Source: G965198795 sp965198795
GTDB taxonomy: Bacteria > Pseudomonadota > Alphaproteobacteria > Rhodospirillales > Casp-alpha2
Length of the DNA: 64,000 nucleotides
NCBI GenBank assembly: GCA_965198795.1
Contig: OZ240674.1
Span: forward strand, 2,170,001-2,234,000
Direction of reading: 5' to 3'
Both the position numbers and the translations under genes were made by a program. Below are positions 16,433-24,085 of the stretch, piece after piece (position 1 is the stretch's first letter; every line of letters begins with the position of its first letter). A model generated the notes under the pieces. That model ran no database searches. It had not been told where the DNA came from and worked only from the letters and a program-made list of their open reading frames with translations.

Positions 16433-17611
16433 ATGAGCCGATCCCTTGATTCCGCGACGCCCCTTCAGCCTTACGCGCTGTCGTCCGGCGCCAGCCGGGG
16501 CCGTCTGCATGACGAGCCGGAAAGCGCGACCCGCGGCCGCTATCAGCGGGACCGTGACCGCATTATCCACTCGGAAGCCTTTCGGCGCTTGGAATATAAA
16601 ACCCAGGTGTTCGTCAATCACGAGGGCGATTTCTTTCGAACCCGTCTGACCCATTCCCTGGAAGTGTCGCAAATCGCGCGCTCAATCTGCCGGTATTTGT
16701 CGTTGAACGAGGACCTGGGCGAGGCGTTGGCCCTGGCGCATGATCTTGGCCATCCGCCCTTTGGCCATGCGGGCGAGGACGCCTTGCGCGAGGTGATGGG
16801 AGATTTTGGCGGCTTCGATCATAACGCCCAATCCCTTCGTGTGGTCACGTGCCTGGAAGCGCGCTATCCCAAATGGGACGGGTTGAACCTGACTTGGGAG
16901 ACGTTGGAAGGGGTGGTCAAGCACAATGGACCTCTTCGCGGCGCTCTTCCCTGGGCGATCCGGGAGTATGTCGCGGGCCATGATCTGGAGTTGGAAACCC
17001 ACGCCAGCGCCGAGGCGCAGGTGGCGGCGGTCGCCGATGACATCGCCTACAACAATCACGACATCGAGGACGGCCTGCGCGCCGGATTGTTCCGGGCCGG
17101 GGACTTGATGGACGTTCCTTTGGTCGGGCCGTTGTTACGGGATGTGCGGGCCGGGTTTCCGGGGCTTTCGGAAGGGCGAGTCGTGCATGAGGTCATTCGG
17201 CGCATGATCGGCGAGATGGTCGGCGACGTGATCCGCGAAACCCGGTCCCGGTTGAACGAGGCGGGGCCGCGGACTCCCGAAGACGTCCGGAATCTTGGCC
17301 GATCCGTCGTTGGGTTCTCGGCCGAAATGCGTGAAACCGACGCGCGATTGAAGAAATTTTTGTTCGACAACATGTACCGGCATTACAAGCTGAACCGAAT
17401 GACTAGCAAGGCGCGGCGGCTGGTCAAGGACTTGTTTTCCCTGCTGATCGACGAACCGGAATGTTTGCCGACCGAATGGCGCGAGAAAGCGTCCGGGGCG
17501 GGCGAGGCGGCGACGGCCCACGTGCTCTGTGATTACATCGCCGGAATGACCGACCGCCATGCTTTGGATGAACATCGGCGGCTATTTGACCTGCAGGCGC
17601 GAACGTCGTGA
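16433..17611 (+). CDS. dgt: dGTP triphosphohydrolase-like HD protein
   Basis: This 392-residue HD-domain phosphohydrolase hydrolyses dNTPs to the nucleoside and triphosphate. Signatures are RDRIIHSEAFRRLEYKTQVF, RTRLTHSLEVSQIARSI and the HD pair in ALAHDLGHPPFGHAGE, then YNNHDIEDGLRAG. The length fits the short Dgt type 2 group of alphaproteobacteria. In many relatives argS follows directly; here a mobile element begins 17 bp after the stop codon. Confidence 0.94.
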   Translation: MSRSLDSATPLQPYALSSGASRGRLHDEPESATRGRYQRDRDRIIHSEAFRRLEYKTQVFVNHEGDFFRTRLTHSLEVSQIARSICRYLSLNEDLGEALALAHDLGHPPFGHAGEDALREVMGDFGGFDHNAQSLRVVTCLEARYPKWDGLNLTWETLEGVVKHNGPLRGALPWAIREYVAGHDLELETHASAEAQVAAVADDIAYNNHDIEDGLRAGLFRAGDLMDVPLVGPLLRDVRAGFPGLSEGRVVHEVIRRMIGEMVGDVIRETRSRLNEAGPRTPEDVRNLGRSVVGFSAEMRETDARLKKFLFDNMYRHYKLNRMTSKARRLVKDLFSLLIDEPECLPTEWREKASGAGEAATAHVLCDYIAGMTDRHALDEHRRLFDLQARTS

Positions 17612-17628
17612 TGTTCGGCATGTTTTGA

Positions 17629-17649
17629 GGAATTACATACCCGGCTGAA
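17629..17649 (+). repeat. Left terminal inverted repeat of the IS1595-like element
   Basis: This 21-bp repeat begins GGAATTACATACC and ends GGCTGAA. It is the reverse complement of 20391-20412 apart from one inserted A and one C/T difference. It begins 17 bp after the dgt stop codon. The base pairs just outside form the left copy of the presumed target duplication. Confidence 0.85.
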
Positions 17650-17654
17650 AAAGA

Positions 17655-18643
17655 TTGATACGACACCTTGTTTTCTACAGTCGAGAAGAAGCGCAAAGCA
17701 TGGTTAAGTACGCCCTCGGAAAAGCACATCGCGAAGGTGTCAGCATAATAGAATTGTGCGATATGTTCCCTGATGGGCCCGCAGCGACCGCGTGGTTCGA
17801 AAAGCTGGTTTGGCCTACTGGGCGTCATTGCCCGTGTTGCGGCTGCACCGAAACCTCCTTCGCGGCAAAAACTTCCAGCTTGCCCTATTATTGTTCGGGT
17901 TGCCGGCGAGCGTTTTCCGTAAAAATCGGAACTGCGCTGGAGCGTTCGAAAGCGCCGCTTCGAAAATGGGTGTTCGCCATCTATCTCAAAATGACGAACC
18001 TCAAGGGCGTGTCCAGCATGAAGCTTCACCGGGATATAAAAGTGACGCAGAAAACCGCATGGTTCATGCTCCACCGGATCAGGGAAGCATGGGTCGGTGA
18101 AGCTGGAGCTGAAGCGGTGTTTAAGGGATCCGTCGAGGCTGATGAGACCTACATAGGCGGCAAGGAAAAGAACAAGCATGCACACAAGAAATTGCGTGCT
18201 GGACGCGGACCCGTTGGCAAGATAATCATTGCGGGCGTCAAGGGCCGCGCAACCAACAAGGTATCCGCCGACGTAGTTTAGAAACGGATGCGCCGACGTT
18301 GCAAGGCTTCGTGGAGAGCCGAACGGCTTTCGGCGCTCAGGTTTACACCGATGAAGCGGCGGCCAATGTCGACATCGACAGGCTGTATAAGGCTGTCAAG
18401 CACTCCGTTGACGAGTGCGTTGATGGGATGGCTCACACGAACGGGCTGGAAAGCCTCTGGGCCATGTTGAAACGCGGCTATCATGGCGTTTACCACCATA
18501 TCAGCGCAAAGCATCTTTACCGCTACGTGGCGGAATTTGCGGGACGCCGTAATATCAGAGGGGAAAATACGATGGATCAAATGATGGAGGCCGTAACCCG
18601 CATGGTGGGTAAGCGGCGTATGTATCGCGACTTGGTGTCGTAA
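17655..18643 (+). pseudogene. IS1595-family (ISXO2-like) transposase, frameshifted
   Basis: The frame from TTG 17655 reads to TAG 18279-18281; the remainder is open in another frame and ends at TAA 18641-18643. Part one has an N-terminal helical region, a four-cysteine zinc ribbon (CPCCG and YYCSGCRRAF, residues ~56-85) and the first catalytic Asp in VEADETYIGGKE. Part two has the second Asp (VYTDEAAANVDID) and HTNGLESLWAMLKRGYHGVYHH. A -1 shift near GTAGTTTAGAAAC would restore SLETDAPTLQGFVE. So it is either a single-base mutation or, less likely, programmed frameshifting. Confidence 0.85.
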
Positions 18644-18649
18644 TGAGAG

Positions 18650-19621
18650 TTGCGGAATTTTTTTTGCGGCATGGGGCTGATGCGGGCGGGCCTGGAACCG
18701 CTAGGCTTCCGCACCGTGTTTGCCAACGACATCGACGAAACCAAGGCGACCCTTTATCGCGACAATTGGGGCGGCGATGGTTTGCGCGTCGGAGATATTC
18801 GCGGGCTTCGTGGTCACGATATCCCGGATATTGACTTCGCGAGTGGGTCATTCCCGTGTACAGACCTCTCGCTCGCCGGTTGGCGTAAAGGGCTTGAGGG
18901 CGAACAATCGTCGTTGGTGGTCGATTTTTTGCGGATCATCAGTGAAATGGCTGACCGGTCGCCGCAAACGATCATGATCGAGAACGTTCCCGGTTTCCTG
19001 ACGGCGAATGGCGGCAAGGACTGGGATACGGTTGTCAGTGAAATTGAGGCGCTCGGGTACAACACCAGCCACCTGTTGGTTGACGCGGCGTCTTTCGTCC
19101 CTCAAAGCCGTTCACGCGTATTCCTGTTCGGCTACAAGGGTCAGCGCATTGCGTTGCCTGAAGCGCCGGAATTGCGTAATGACCTCCGGCTTGCGGATAT
19201 CGCGGACCGGGACGGTGACTGGTGGCCCGCGCGCCGTTTGGGCGCGTTTCTGACCGCAATGTCCGATCTCCAGTCAAAACGCATCACATCGTATCAACGT
19301 CAAAAACGTATAGGTTTTTTCGGTGCGTTTCGTCGGACTCGTTCCGGTCGTCCGGTCTGGGAAGTCAGGGCTGACCAACGCGCCGGGGCGCTTCGCACTA
19401 CACGAGGCGGATCGGCAAAACAGGCAATTGTTCGTGCTGGCAGTGGGTGTATCGCGGCCCGTTGGATGACTGTGCCGGAATACGCTCGATTACAAGGTGC
19501 GGGGCATCTCAAATACGGGTCGGTCTCCGCCGCGCAGGCCATGTTCGCCCTTGGCGACGCCGTGTGTGTGCCCGTCATAAATTGGCTCGGTCGAAACTGT
19601 CTTCGGCAATTTTTGCCATGA
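18650..19621 (+). CDS. DNA (cytosine-5) methyltransferase of a type II R-M system
   Basis: The ~323-residue C5-methyltransferase has motif I FFCGMGLMRAG, motif II VFANDID, the catalytic loop GSFPCTDLSLAGWRKGL (motif IV Cys), motif VI MIENVPGFL, motif VIII VPQSRSRVFLFGYKG, then TVPEYARLQG and GDAVCVPV (IX-X). The target-recognition region is short. Part of the frame opens at TTG 18650. However, ATG 18643, which overlaps the transposase stop as TAATG, encodes the better N-terminus MRVAEFF and would join the frame if the T8 run (18658-18665) were T7. The gene overlaps the nuclease gene by ATGA. Confidence 0.88.
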   Translation: MRNFFCGMGLMRAGLEPLGFRTVFANDIDETKATLYRDNWGGDGLRVGDIRGLRGHDIPDIDFASGSFPCTDLSLAGWRKGLEGEQSSLVVDFLRIISEMADRSPQTIMIENVPGFLTANGGKDWDTVVSEIEALGYNTSHLLVDAASFVPQSRSRVFLFGYKGQRIALPEAPELRNDLRLADIADRDGDWWPARRLGAFLTAMSDLQSKRITSYQRQKRIGFFGAFRRTRSGRPVWEVRADQRAGALRTTRGGSAKQAIVRAGSGCIAARWMTVPEYARLQGAGHLKYGSVSAAQAMFALGDAVCVPVINWLGRNCLRQFLP

Positions 19622-20253
19622 CCGTCAAAGAGACAGACGATGTAGCCGCGCTCTACGCCGGAGTGCAGAAAATTCTCGATTGCGAAGATGACCAAGGGCG
19701 GCGCATTGGTGATTGCAAGCACGGCGTTTATCTGTTCTACGATTACGATGGCGAACCGATTTACGTCGGGCAGACAAAAGAACAACTCAGGACGCGTATT
19801 CGCCGGCATCTGACGAATCAACGGACCGATGCTGTCGCAATGAGCGTTTTGGATCCCTTTGAGGTTGCTGAAATTGAGATGTGGCCATTCTGGGATGCGG
19901 GTGAAAGTATCGCCGATACCCTGAATCGGGGCGAGTTTACCGTTTATCAGCAAGCTTTATCGGATTCAGCGTTTAGCGTGATACTCAATGAGGGGGATAT
20001 CCCCAAAGCAGACTGCATCGCTCTACCCCCGTCACACAGATTCAATATTCTACCAGCAGAAGCTCGCAGAGCGCGGGAGCATCCCGACATTCGATTGGCG
20101 AGGCGAGCAGGGACCATTGCAAATCTAGCGCGCGTCATTAGCGAGCGGAAGGTCAAAACAGGAATCCGGCGAACCTTATGGGCGCAAGCAAAAAGGTTTG
20201 AGCATTTAGCCAAAAAACGATTGGAGGCGCTTGATGCGAAAAATAGCACGTGA
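19618..20253 (+). CDS. GIY-YIG nuclease, probable type II restriction endonuclease (Eco29kI-like)
   Basis: The 211-residue protein has GVYLFYDYDGEPIYVGQT (GIY and YIG elements), the catalytic-type arginine/histidine helix LRTRIRRHL, and downstream LDPFEVAEIEMWPFW and NRGEFTVYQQAL with candidate metal-binding glutamates. Length and the R-x3-H arrangement resemble Eco29kI-type restriction enzymes. ATG 19618 overlaps the methyltransferase stop, so the two are translationally coupled. The pairing with a C5-methyltransferase is the main reason to call it a restriction enzyme. The recognition site is unknown. Confidence 0.8.
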   Translation: MTVKETDDVAALYAGVQKILDCEDDQGRRIGDCKHGVYLFYDYDGEPIYVGQTKEQLRTRIRRHLTNQRTDAVAMSVLDPFEVAEIEMWPFWDAGESIADTLNRGEFTVYQQALSDSAFSVILNEGDIPKADCIALPPSHRFNILPAEARRAREHPDIRLARRAGTIANLARVISERKVKTGIRRTLWAQAKRFEHLAKKRLEALDAKNST

Positions 20254-20407
20254 ACCCGGCATTCTAAATCCGCGTTACTTAAATGCGACGCCAGAAATGG
20301 TAGCCTGTGCGCTCTTGAAAAGCAGCAAGGGAAAAGATGAGAAGGTGACGAAAACTGGAGCACCTGATGAGGCTAATGGTGGCGCGCTCCTTCAGCCAGG
20401 TATGTAA
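20234..20407 (+). CDS. Small ORF coupled to the GIY-YIG nuclease
   Basis: A 57-codon frame begins at ATG 20234, overlapping the nuclease 3' end by 20 bp. The product starts MRKIAREPGILNPRYLNATP, continues EMVACALLKSSKGK, and ends GGALLQPGM. The stop at 20405-20407 lies inside the right inverted repeat, so the last ~5 residues are encoded by the IS end. It might be a conserved accessory or control peptide of this R-M group, or non-functional. No helix-turn-helix is evident. Confidence 0.45.
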   Translation: MRKIAREPGILNPRYLNATPEMVACALLKSSKGKDEKVTKTGAPDEANGGALLQPGM

Positions 20408-20412
20408 TTTCC
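20391..20412 (-). repeat. Right terminal inverted repeat of the IS1595-like element
   Basis: The 22-bp complement of IRL: read on the minus strand it gives GGAAATTACATACC, T, GGCTGAA. The right copy of the presumed 8-bp target duplication, TATTTTGA, follows at 20413-20420. The R-M genes lie inside this boundary, which marks them as part of the element. Confidence 0.85.
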
Positions 20413-20467
20413 TATTTTGATCATGTTGACGCTGTATACTGATTTCATAACCAGTTGACGTTAAGAG

Positions 20468-21454
20468 ATGAACGAGATGGCGCGCGCTCCCAAGGCTCCC
20501 TCCCGGAAAGCGCCCCGCGTCGAGGCGGGCGATGATATCCTTGTGTCCGCCCAGGACGCGCTGGAGTTCGAACCGGAAGTGAAACGTAAGCGTGGCGCGC
20601 CGGCGTCGGTCTGGATGTTCCTTTTGTTGGTGCTCGTGACCGGCGCCGGGCTGGCGGGCTTTCTTTTCGGCGGCAAGCTGACGGAAGGCGCGCTCCAGGA
20701 GGACAGCGTTCCCATTGTGCGGGCCGACGTCAAGCCAATCAAAGTCCGGCCCAAAAATCCTGGCGGCCGGCAAATCCCGGATAGGGACAAGAGCGTCTAT
20801 AACCGTCTGCAAGGCGAGGGCGCGCCGATTCGTGTCGAGAAGCTGCTGCCGGAACCGGAAGCTCCCATCGCGCCGCCGCAAGCCGTTGCGCCGCAGCCTG
20901 TTCAACAGCAATCCGAGACTCCCGTTCCGGCGCGGCGCGTTTCCGCCGCGCCGCCCCCGCCGCCGGTTCCAGACCAGACTCCTGCGCCCGTGGTGGCTGA
21001 AAAGGTGGCTGAAACGCCTCCCGCGGCGGTCGCGCCGCCCACGCCGCCCGCTCCGCCGCCCGAACCGGCGGCTCCTCTTCGCTTGGCTCCCGGCGCGGCG
21101 CCGGCCGTTCCCGTCAAGGTCATCCCCGCGCCATCGAAACAAACTTCGGCGTCCACTCAAGTCCCCTCCGTCATCAAACGCGTGACCGTGCGGCCGCCAT
21201 CGGCATGGCAGGTTCAGCTTGCCGCTTCCCGTTCCGCTGAAGCGGCCAGGGCGGAGGGGCTTCGTATGAGGAAAAAGTTCGCCGGCGTGCTGGGAGACCT
21301 GAACTTGAATATCGTCCGCGTGGATTTGGGCGAGCGTGGCGTATTCCATCGTATTCGGCTTGGCGGGTTGGCGGATAAGGCGTCCGCGCGCCGGGTGTGC
21401 GATCAACTGAAGCGGCAAAAACAGGGCTGTCTGGTCGTTGCGCCCGGGAAGTGA
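20468..21454 (+). CDS. SPOR-domain inner-membrane protein
   Basis: This 328-residue protein has a cytoplasmic N-terminus, one TM helix (about residues 46-68, VWMFLLLVLVTGAGLAGFLF), a long Pro/Ala-rich periplasmic linker (about 120-235) and a C-terminal SPOR domain (about 240-325, WQVQLAASRSAEAARAEG ... FHRIRLGG). SPOR domains bind denuded glycan strands at the division septum, so a cell-division role is likely. ATG 20477 is an alternative start. It is followed by nagZ after 23 bp, as in other alphaproteobacteria. Confidence 0.88.
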   Translation: MNEMARAPKAPSRKAPRVEAGDDILVSAQDALEFEPEVKRKRGAPASVWMFLLLVLVTGAGLAGFLFGGKLTEGALQEDSVPIVRADVKPIKVRPKNPGGRQIPDRDKSVYNRLQGEGAPIRVEKLLPEPEAPIAPPQAVAPQPVQQQSETPVPARRVSAAPPPPPVPDQTPAPVVAEKVAETPPAAVAPPTPPAPPPEPAAPLRLAPGAAPAVPVKVIPAPSKQTSASTQVPSVIKRVTVRPPSAWQVQLAASRSAEAARAEGLRMRKKFAGVLGDLNLNIVRVDLGERGVFHRIRLGGLADKASARRVCDQLKRQKQGCLVVAPGK

Positions 21455-21477
21455 GTTGAACGGCGGGGAAGAGGCTT

Positions 21478-22551
21478 ATGGCCGTTCATGACCGGGCCGC
21501 TGGCCGTCCGAACGCGGTTGTTTTGGGGTGCGCGGGCCTGGAACTCACAGACGCCGAACATCGTTTTTTTTCCGAGGCGAATCCGTTGGGCCTCATTTTA
21601 TTTCAGCGGAACTGTGAAACACCGGATCAGGTCCGGGCGTTGGTGGCGCGGTTCCGCGACGTCGTGGGCGACTCCCGCGCGCCTGTCCTGATCGATCAGG
21701 AAGGCGGACGGGTTCAGCGTTTGAAGCCGCCTTATTGGCGGAAAGCCCCCTCGCAGCAGTTGTTCGCCTCCGCTGATGCCGGCGCCGCCGGCGCTGGGCT
21801 GGAGGCCGCATACTTAAACGCCCGTCTAATCGCCGGAGAATTGGCGGATTTGGGGATTACGGTGAACTGCCTGCCTTGCGTCGATGTTCCCAATCCGGGA
21901 GCGGATGGAATTATCGGCGACAGGGCGTCGGGCCGGACGCCCAAGGAATGCGCGCTGTTTGGCGAAGCCGCTATCGCGGGTCTGATGGACGGAGGCGTGC
22001 TGCCGGTTATCAAACATATCCCCGGTCATGGCCGCGCAAAGGTGGACAGCCACCTCGGTCTGCCTGTGGTGAACGCTCAAGCCGACACGCTGCGCCGGTG
22101 CGATTTCCCGCCCTTTCAGGCGTTGAAAGGGGCAGCCTGGGCGATGACCGCTCATGTCGTCTATTCGGCGTTCGACGCGGACAGGCCCGCAACGCTCTCT
22201 TCGAAAGTCATCAACGGCGTTATCCGGGGCGAAATTGGGTTTGACGGCGTTTTGGTCAGTGACGATCTGTCCATGCGGGCGTTGTCCGGGGATTTCCGGG
22301 AGCGGACCCGCCAAGCGCTGGACGCCGGATGTGACGCCGTGCTCCACTGCAACGGCGGAATGGATGAAATGGCGGCGGTCATGCGGGGTGTGAGACCTCT
22401 GAGTGACGCGGCCATGCTGCGGCTGGAGCGCGCGGAAAAAAAACGGACTCCGCCGAAGCCTTTTGATCATGAGGAAGCTTTGTGTTTTGTCTCTCGCTTC
22501 ATGGACGCCGCAAAACCGAAGGATAGCGGGGATAACAGCGGTGCTGGGTGA
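21478..22551 (+). CDS. nagZ: Beta-N-acetylhexosaminidase (GH3)
   Basis: This 357-residue GH3 enzyme removes N-acetylglucosamine from muropeptides during peptidoglycan recycling in the cytoplasm. Signatures are LILFQRNCET, VLIDQEGGRVQRL, the catalytic loop KHIPGHGRAKVDSH and the nucleophile Asp in VLVSDDLSMRAL. It overlaps the next gene (GTG 22541) by 11 bp and shares an operon with the SPOR protein, M50 protease and scpAB. Confidence 0.94.
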   Translation: MAVHDRAAGRPNAVVLGCAGLELTDAEHRFFSEANPLGLILFQRNCETPDQVRALVARFRDVVGDSRAPVLIDQEGGRVQRLKPPYWRKAPSQQLFASADAGAAGAGLEAAYLNARLIAGELADLGITVNCLPCVDVPNPGADGIIGDRASGRTPKECALFGEAAIAGLMDGGVLPVIKHIPGHGRAKVDSHLGLPVVNAQADTLRRCDFPPFQALKGAAWAMTAHVVYSAFDADRPATLSSKVINGVIRGEIGFDGVLVSDDLSMRALSGDFRERTRQALDAGCDAVLHCNGGMDEMAAVMRGVRPLSDAAMLRLERAEKKRTPPKPFDHEEALCFVSRFMDAAKPKDSGDNSGAG

Positions 22552-23242
22552 TTTTGATCTCGATAAGTTGGCGTTCACCGCATCCGTTTGGGTGTTGCCC
22601 GTCTTGTTGGCGGTCACCCTGCATGAGGCGGCGCACGGATACGCGGCCCGCTTGCTGGGTGATGACACGGCCGCGCGGGCGGGCCGGGTGACATTGAATC
22701 CGTTCAAGCATATTGACCGGTTCGGCACCATCGTTTTGCCGGCCTTGATGTTGTTGTTGTCACAAGGGCGTTTCATGTTCGGCTACGCGAAGCCCGTCCC
22801 GGTCGATTTCGGCAGGTTGAACAAACCCCGCCGGGATATGGTGCTGGTGGCGGCGGCCGGACCCGGCGCCAATATCGCCATCGCGGTGACGGCGGCGGCG
22901 GCGCTTCTGACGGCGCCGTTGCTGGAGGGCGGCGTTCGCGAATGGGTGACGCTCAACTTGGTGAATGCGGTCTGGATCAACATTCTGCTGGCCGTTTTCA
23001 ACATGCTTCCGGTGCCGCCCTTGGACGGCGGGCGTGTGGCGGTTGGTATTTTACCAATCCCGCTTGCAATCCGGCTTGCGAGGCTGGAGCGGGCGGGTAT
23101 GCTCATCATTCTCGGCGGCATGTTCGTGTTGCCCTTGATTGGTGAACAGATCGGCGTGAACCTCAATGTGTTCTGGTGGTTGGTCGGCGAGCCCGCGCAA
23201 ATACTGATGCATGCGCTTTTGTCTCTTTTCGGATTGGTTTGA
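22541..23242 (+). CDS. Site-2 protease family (M50) membrane metalloprotease
   Basis: The 233-residue polytopic protein has the zinc motif HEAAHG in the first TM segment (LLAVTLHEAAHGYAARLLGD) and the late NMLPVPPLDGGR (third ligand Asp), typical of small S2P/M50 proteins such as YwhC. GTG 22541 is chosen because MLGDFDLDKLAF is the family-like N-terminus and an earlier start would lie deep inside nagZ. The substrate is unknown. The position before scpA is conserved in alphaproteobacteria. Confidence 0.9.
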   Translation: MLGDFDLDKLAFTASVWVLPVLLAVTLHEAAHGYAARLLGDDTAARAGRVTLNPFKHIDRFGTIVLPALMLLLSQGRFMFGYAKPVPVDFGRLNKPRRDMVLVAAAGPGANIAIAVTAAAALLTAPLLEGGVREWVTLNLVNAVWINILLAVFNMLPVPPLDGGRVAVGILPIPLAIRLARLERAGMLIILGGMFVLPLIGEQIGVNLNVFWWLVGEPAQILMHALLSLFGLV

Positions 23243-23245
23243 GCC

Positions 23246-24085
23246 GTGTCCGGCGCAGCCAACGGCGAGTTCCAGGAAGATCCCGCTCCAGGACACCGGG
23301 ATGGGTCCGTATTCGTCGTGGATATTGAGGGCTATGAGGGGCCGCTTGATGTGCTGCTGACGCTCGCGCGCGATCACAAACTGGATGTCACTCAAATTTC
23401 CATTCTTACTTTGGCGGACCAGTACCTTGCGTTCATCGCCGAAATCCGCCGTCAGCATTTGGAGGTCGCGGCCGATTATCTGGTGATGGCGGCCTGGCTG
23501 GCCTATCTGAAGTCTCGATTGTTGCTTCCTGGTCCGGATGACGGAGGAGGCGAGCCTACCGGCGAGGAGATGGCGGCGGCGCTCGCGTTCCAAATCCAGC
23601 GCCTGGAAGCGATACGGGAGGCTGGCCGGAAAATCATGGAGATGCCCAGGCTTGGCGTTGACCGGATGGCGCGGGGAGAGCCGGAAGATTTTCCAGCTAA
23701 TGTCACCACGGCGCTGGACGTGACGCTGCATGACCTTCTTCAGGCCTATGCGGCTTGTCAACGCCGGTCCAAGGGTGACGATACGTTGCACGTCGAGTCG
23801 TTCGGCGTCTATACCGTCGATGACGCCCTGGCCCGCCTGCGCCGGCTCCTGGGCGGGACGCCCGGTTGGGCGGAACTATGGTCCTACCTGCCGGACAACT
23901 TGAAGGCGGACCCGCTCTTGCGGCGTTCCGCGGTCGCCTCGACATTCGCCGCCAGCCTGGAATTGGCGAGGGAAGGCCGGGTGAAAATCCGCCAGGCGGA
24001 TACTTTCGGCGCTATCTTTGTCGCGGCCGATTCCCGCGCCGGCAACAAGCGGCGCGATAATGAACGAAATGACTCGGACAAATGA
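23246..24085 (+). CDS. scpA: Segregation and condensation protein A
   Basis: This 279-residue kleisin bridges SMC heads. DIEGYEGPLDVLLTLARDHK followed by LDVTQISI is the N-terminal signature, with ADYLVMAAWLAYLKSRLLLP and a C-terminal winged-helix-like segment. GTG 23246 follows the protease stop by three bases. Its end overlaps scpB by ATGA, indicating coupled translation. Confidence 0.94.
   Translation: MSGAANGEFQEDPAPGHRDGSVFVVDIEGYEGPLDVLLTLARDHKLDVTQISILTLADQYLAFIAEIRRQHLEVAADYLVMAAWLAYLKSRLLLPGPDDGGGEPTGEEMAAALAFQIQRLEAIREAGRKIMEMPRLGVDRMARGEPEDFPANVTTALDVTLHDLLQAYAACQRRSKGDDTLHVESFGVYTVDDALARLRRLLGGTPGWAELWSYLPDNLKADPLLRRSAVASTFAASLELAREGRVKIRQADTFGAIFVAADSRAGNKRRDNERNDSDK

Larger units (their letters stand above)
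17629..20412 (+). mobile_element. IS1595-family element carrying a restriction-modification system
   Basis: This 2784-bp unit is bounded by inverted repeats IRL 17629-17649 and IRR 20391-20412, which share GGAA(A)TTACATACC and GGCTGAA with one indel and one mismatch. The flanks are 8-bp near-direct repeats TGTTTTGA (17621-17628) and TATTTTGA (20413-20420), matching in 7 of 8 bases. IS1595-family elements typically make 8-bp AT-rich duplications. Inside are an ISXO2-like transposase, a C5-cytosine methyltransferase, a GIY-YIG nuclease and a small ORF, all on the plus strand with overlapping ends. IS1595 elements with passenger genes are known; a complete R-M pair as passenger is the notable point. 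Confidence 0.85.

Noticed and set aside
16091..16672. 193-codon minus-strand frame upstream of dgt
   Set aside because: It overlaps the recognised start of dgt and is Arg/Pro/Ala-rich without domains, typical of a GC-driven shadow frame.
18270..18290. Programmed -1 frameshift to make an active transposase
   Set aside because: No A-AAA-AAG or similar slippery heptamer or obvious downstream hairpin is visible at the junction, so a plain mutation is the simpler reading. It is kept as a finding only for checking.
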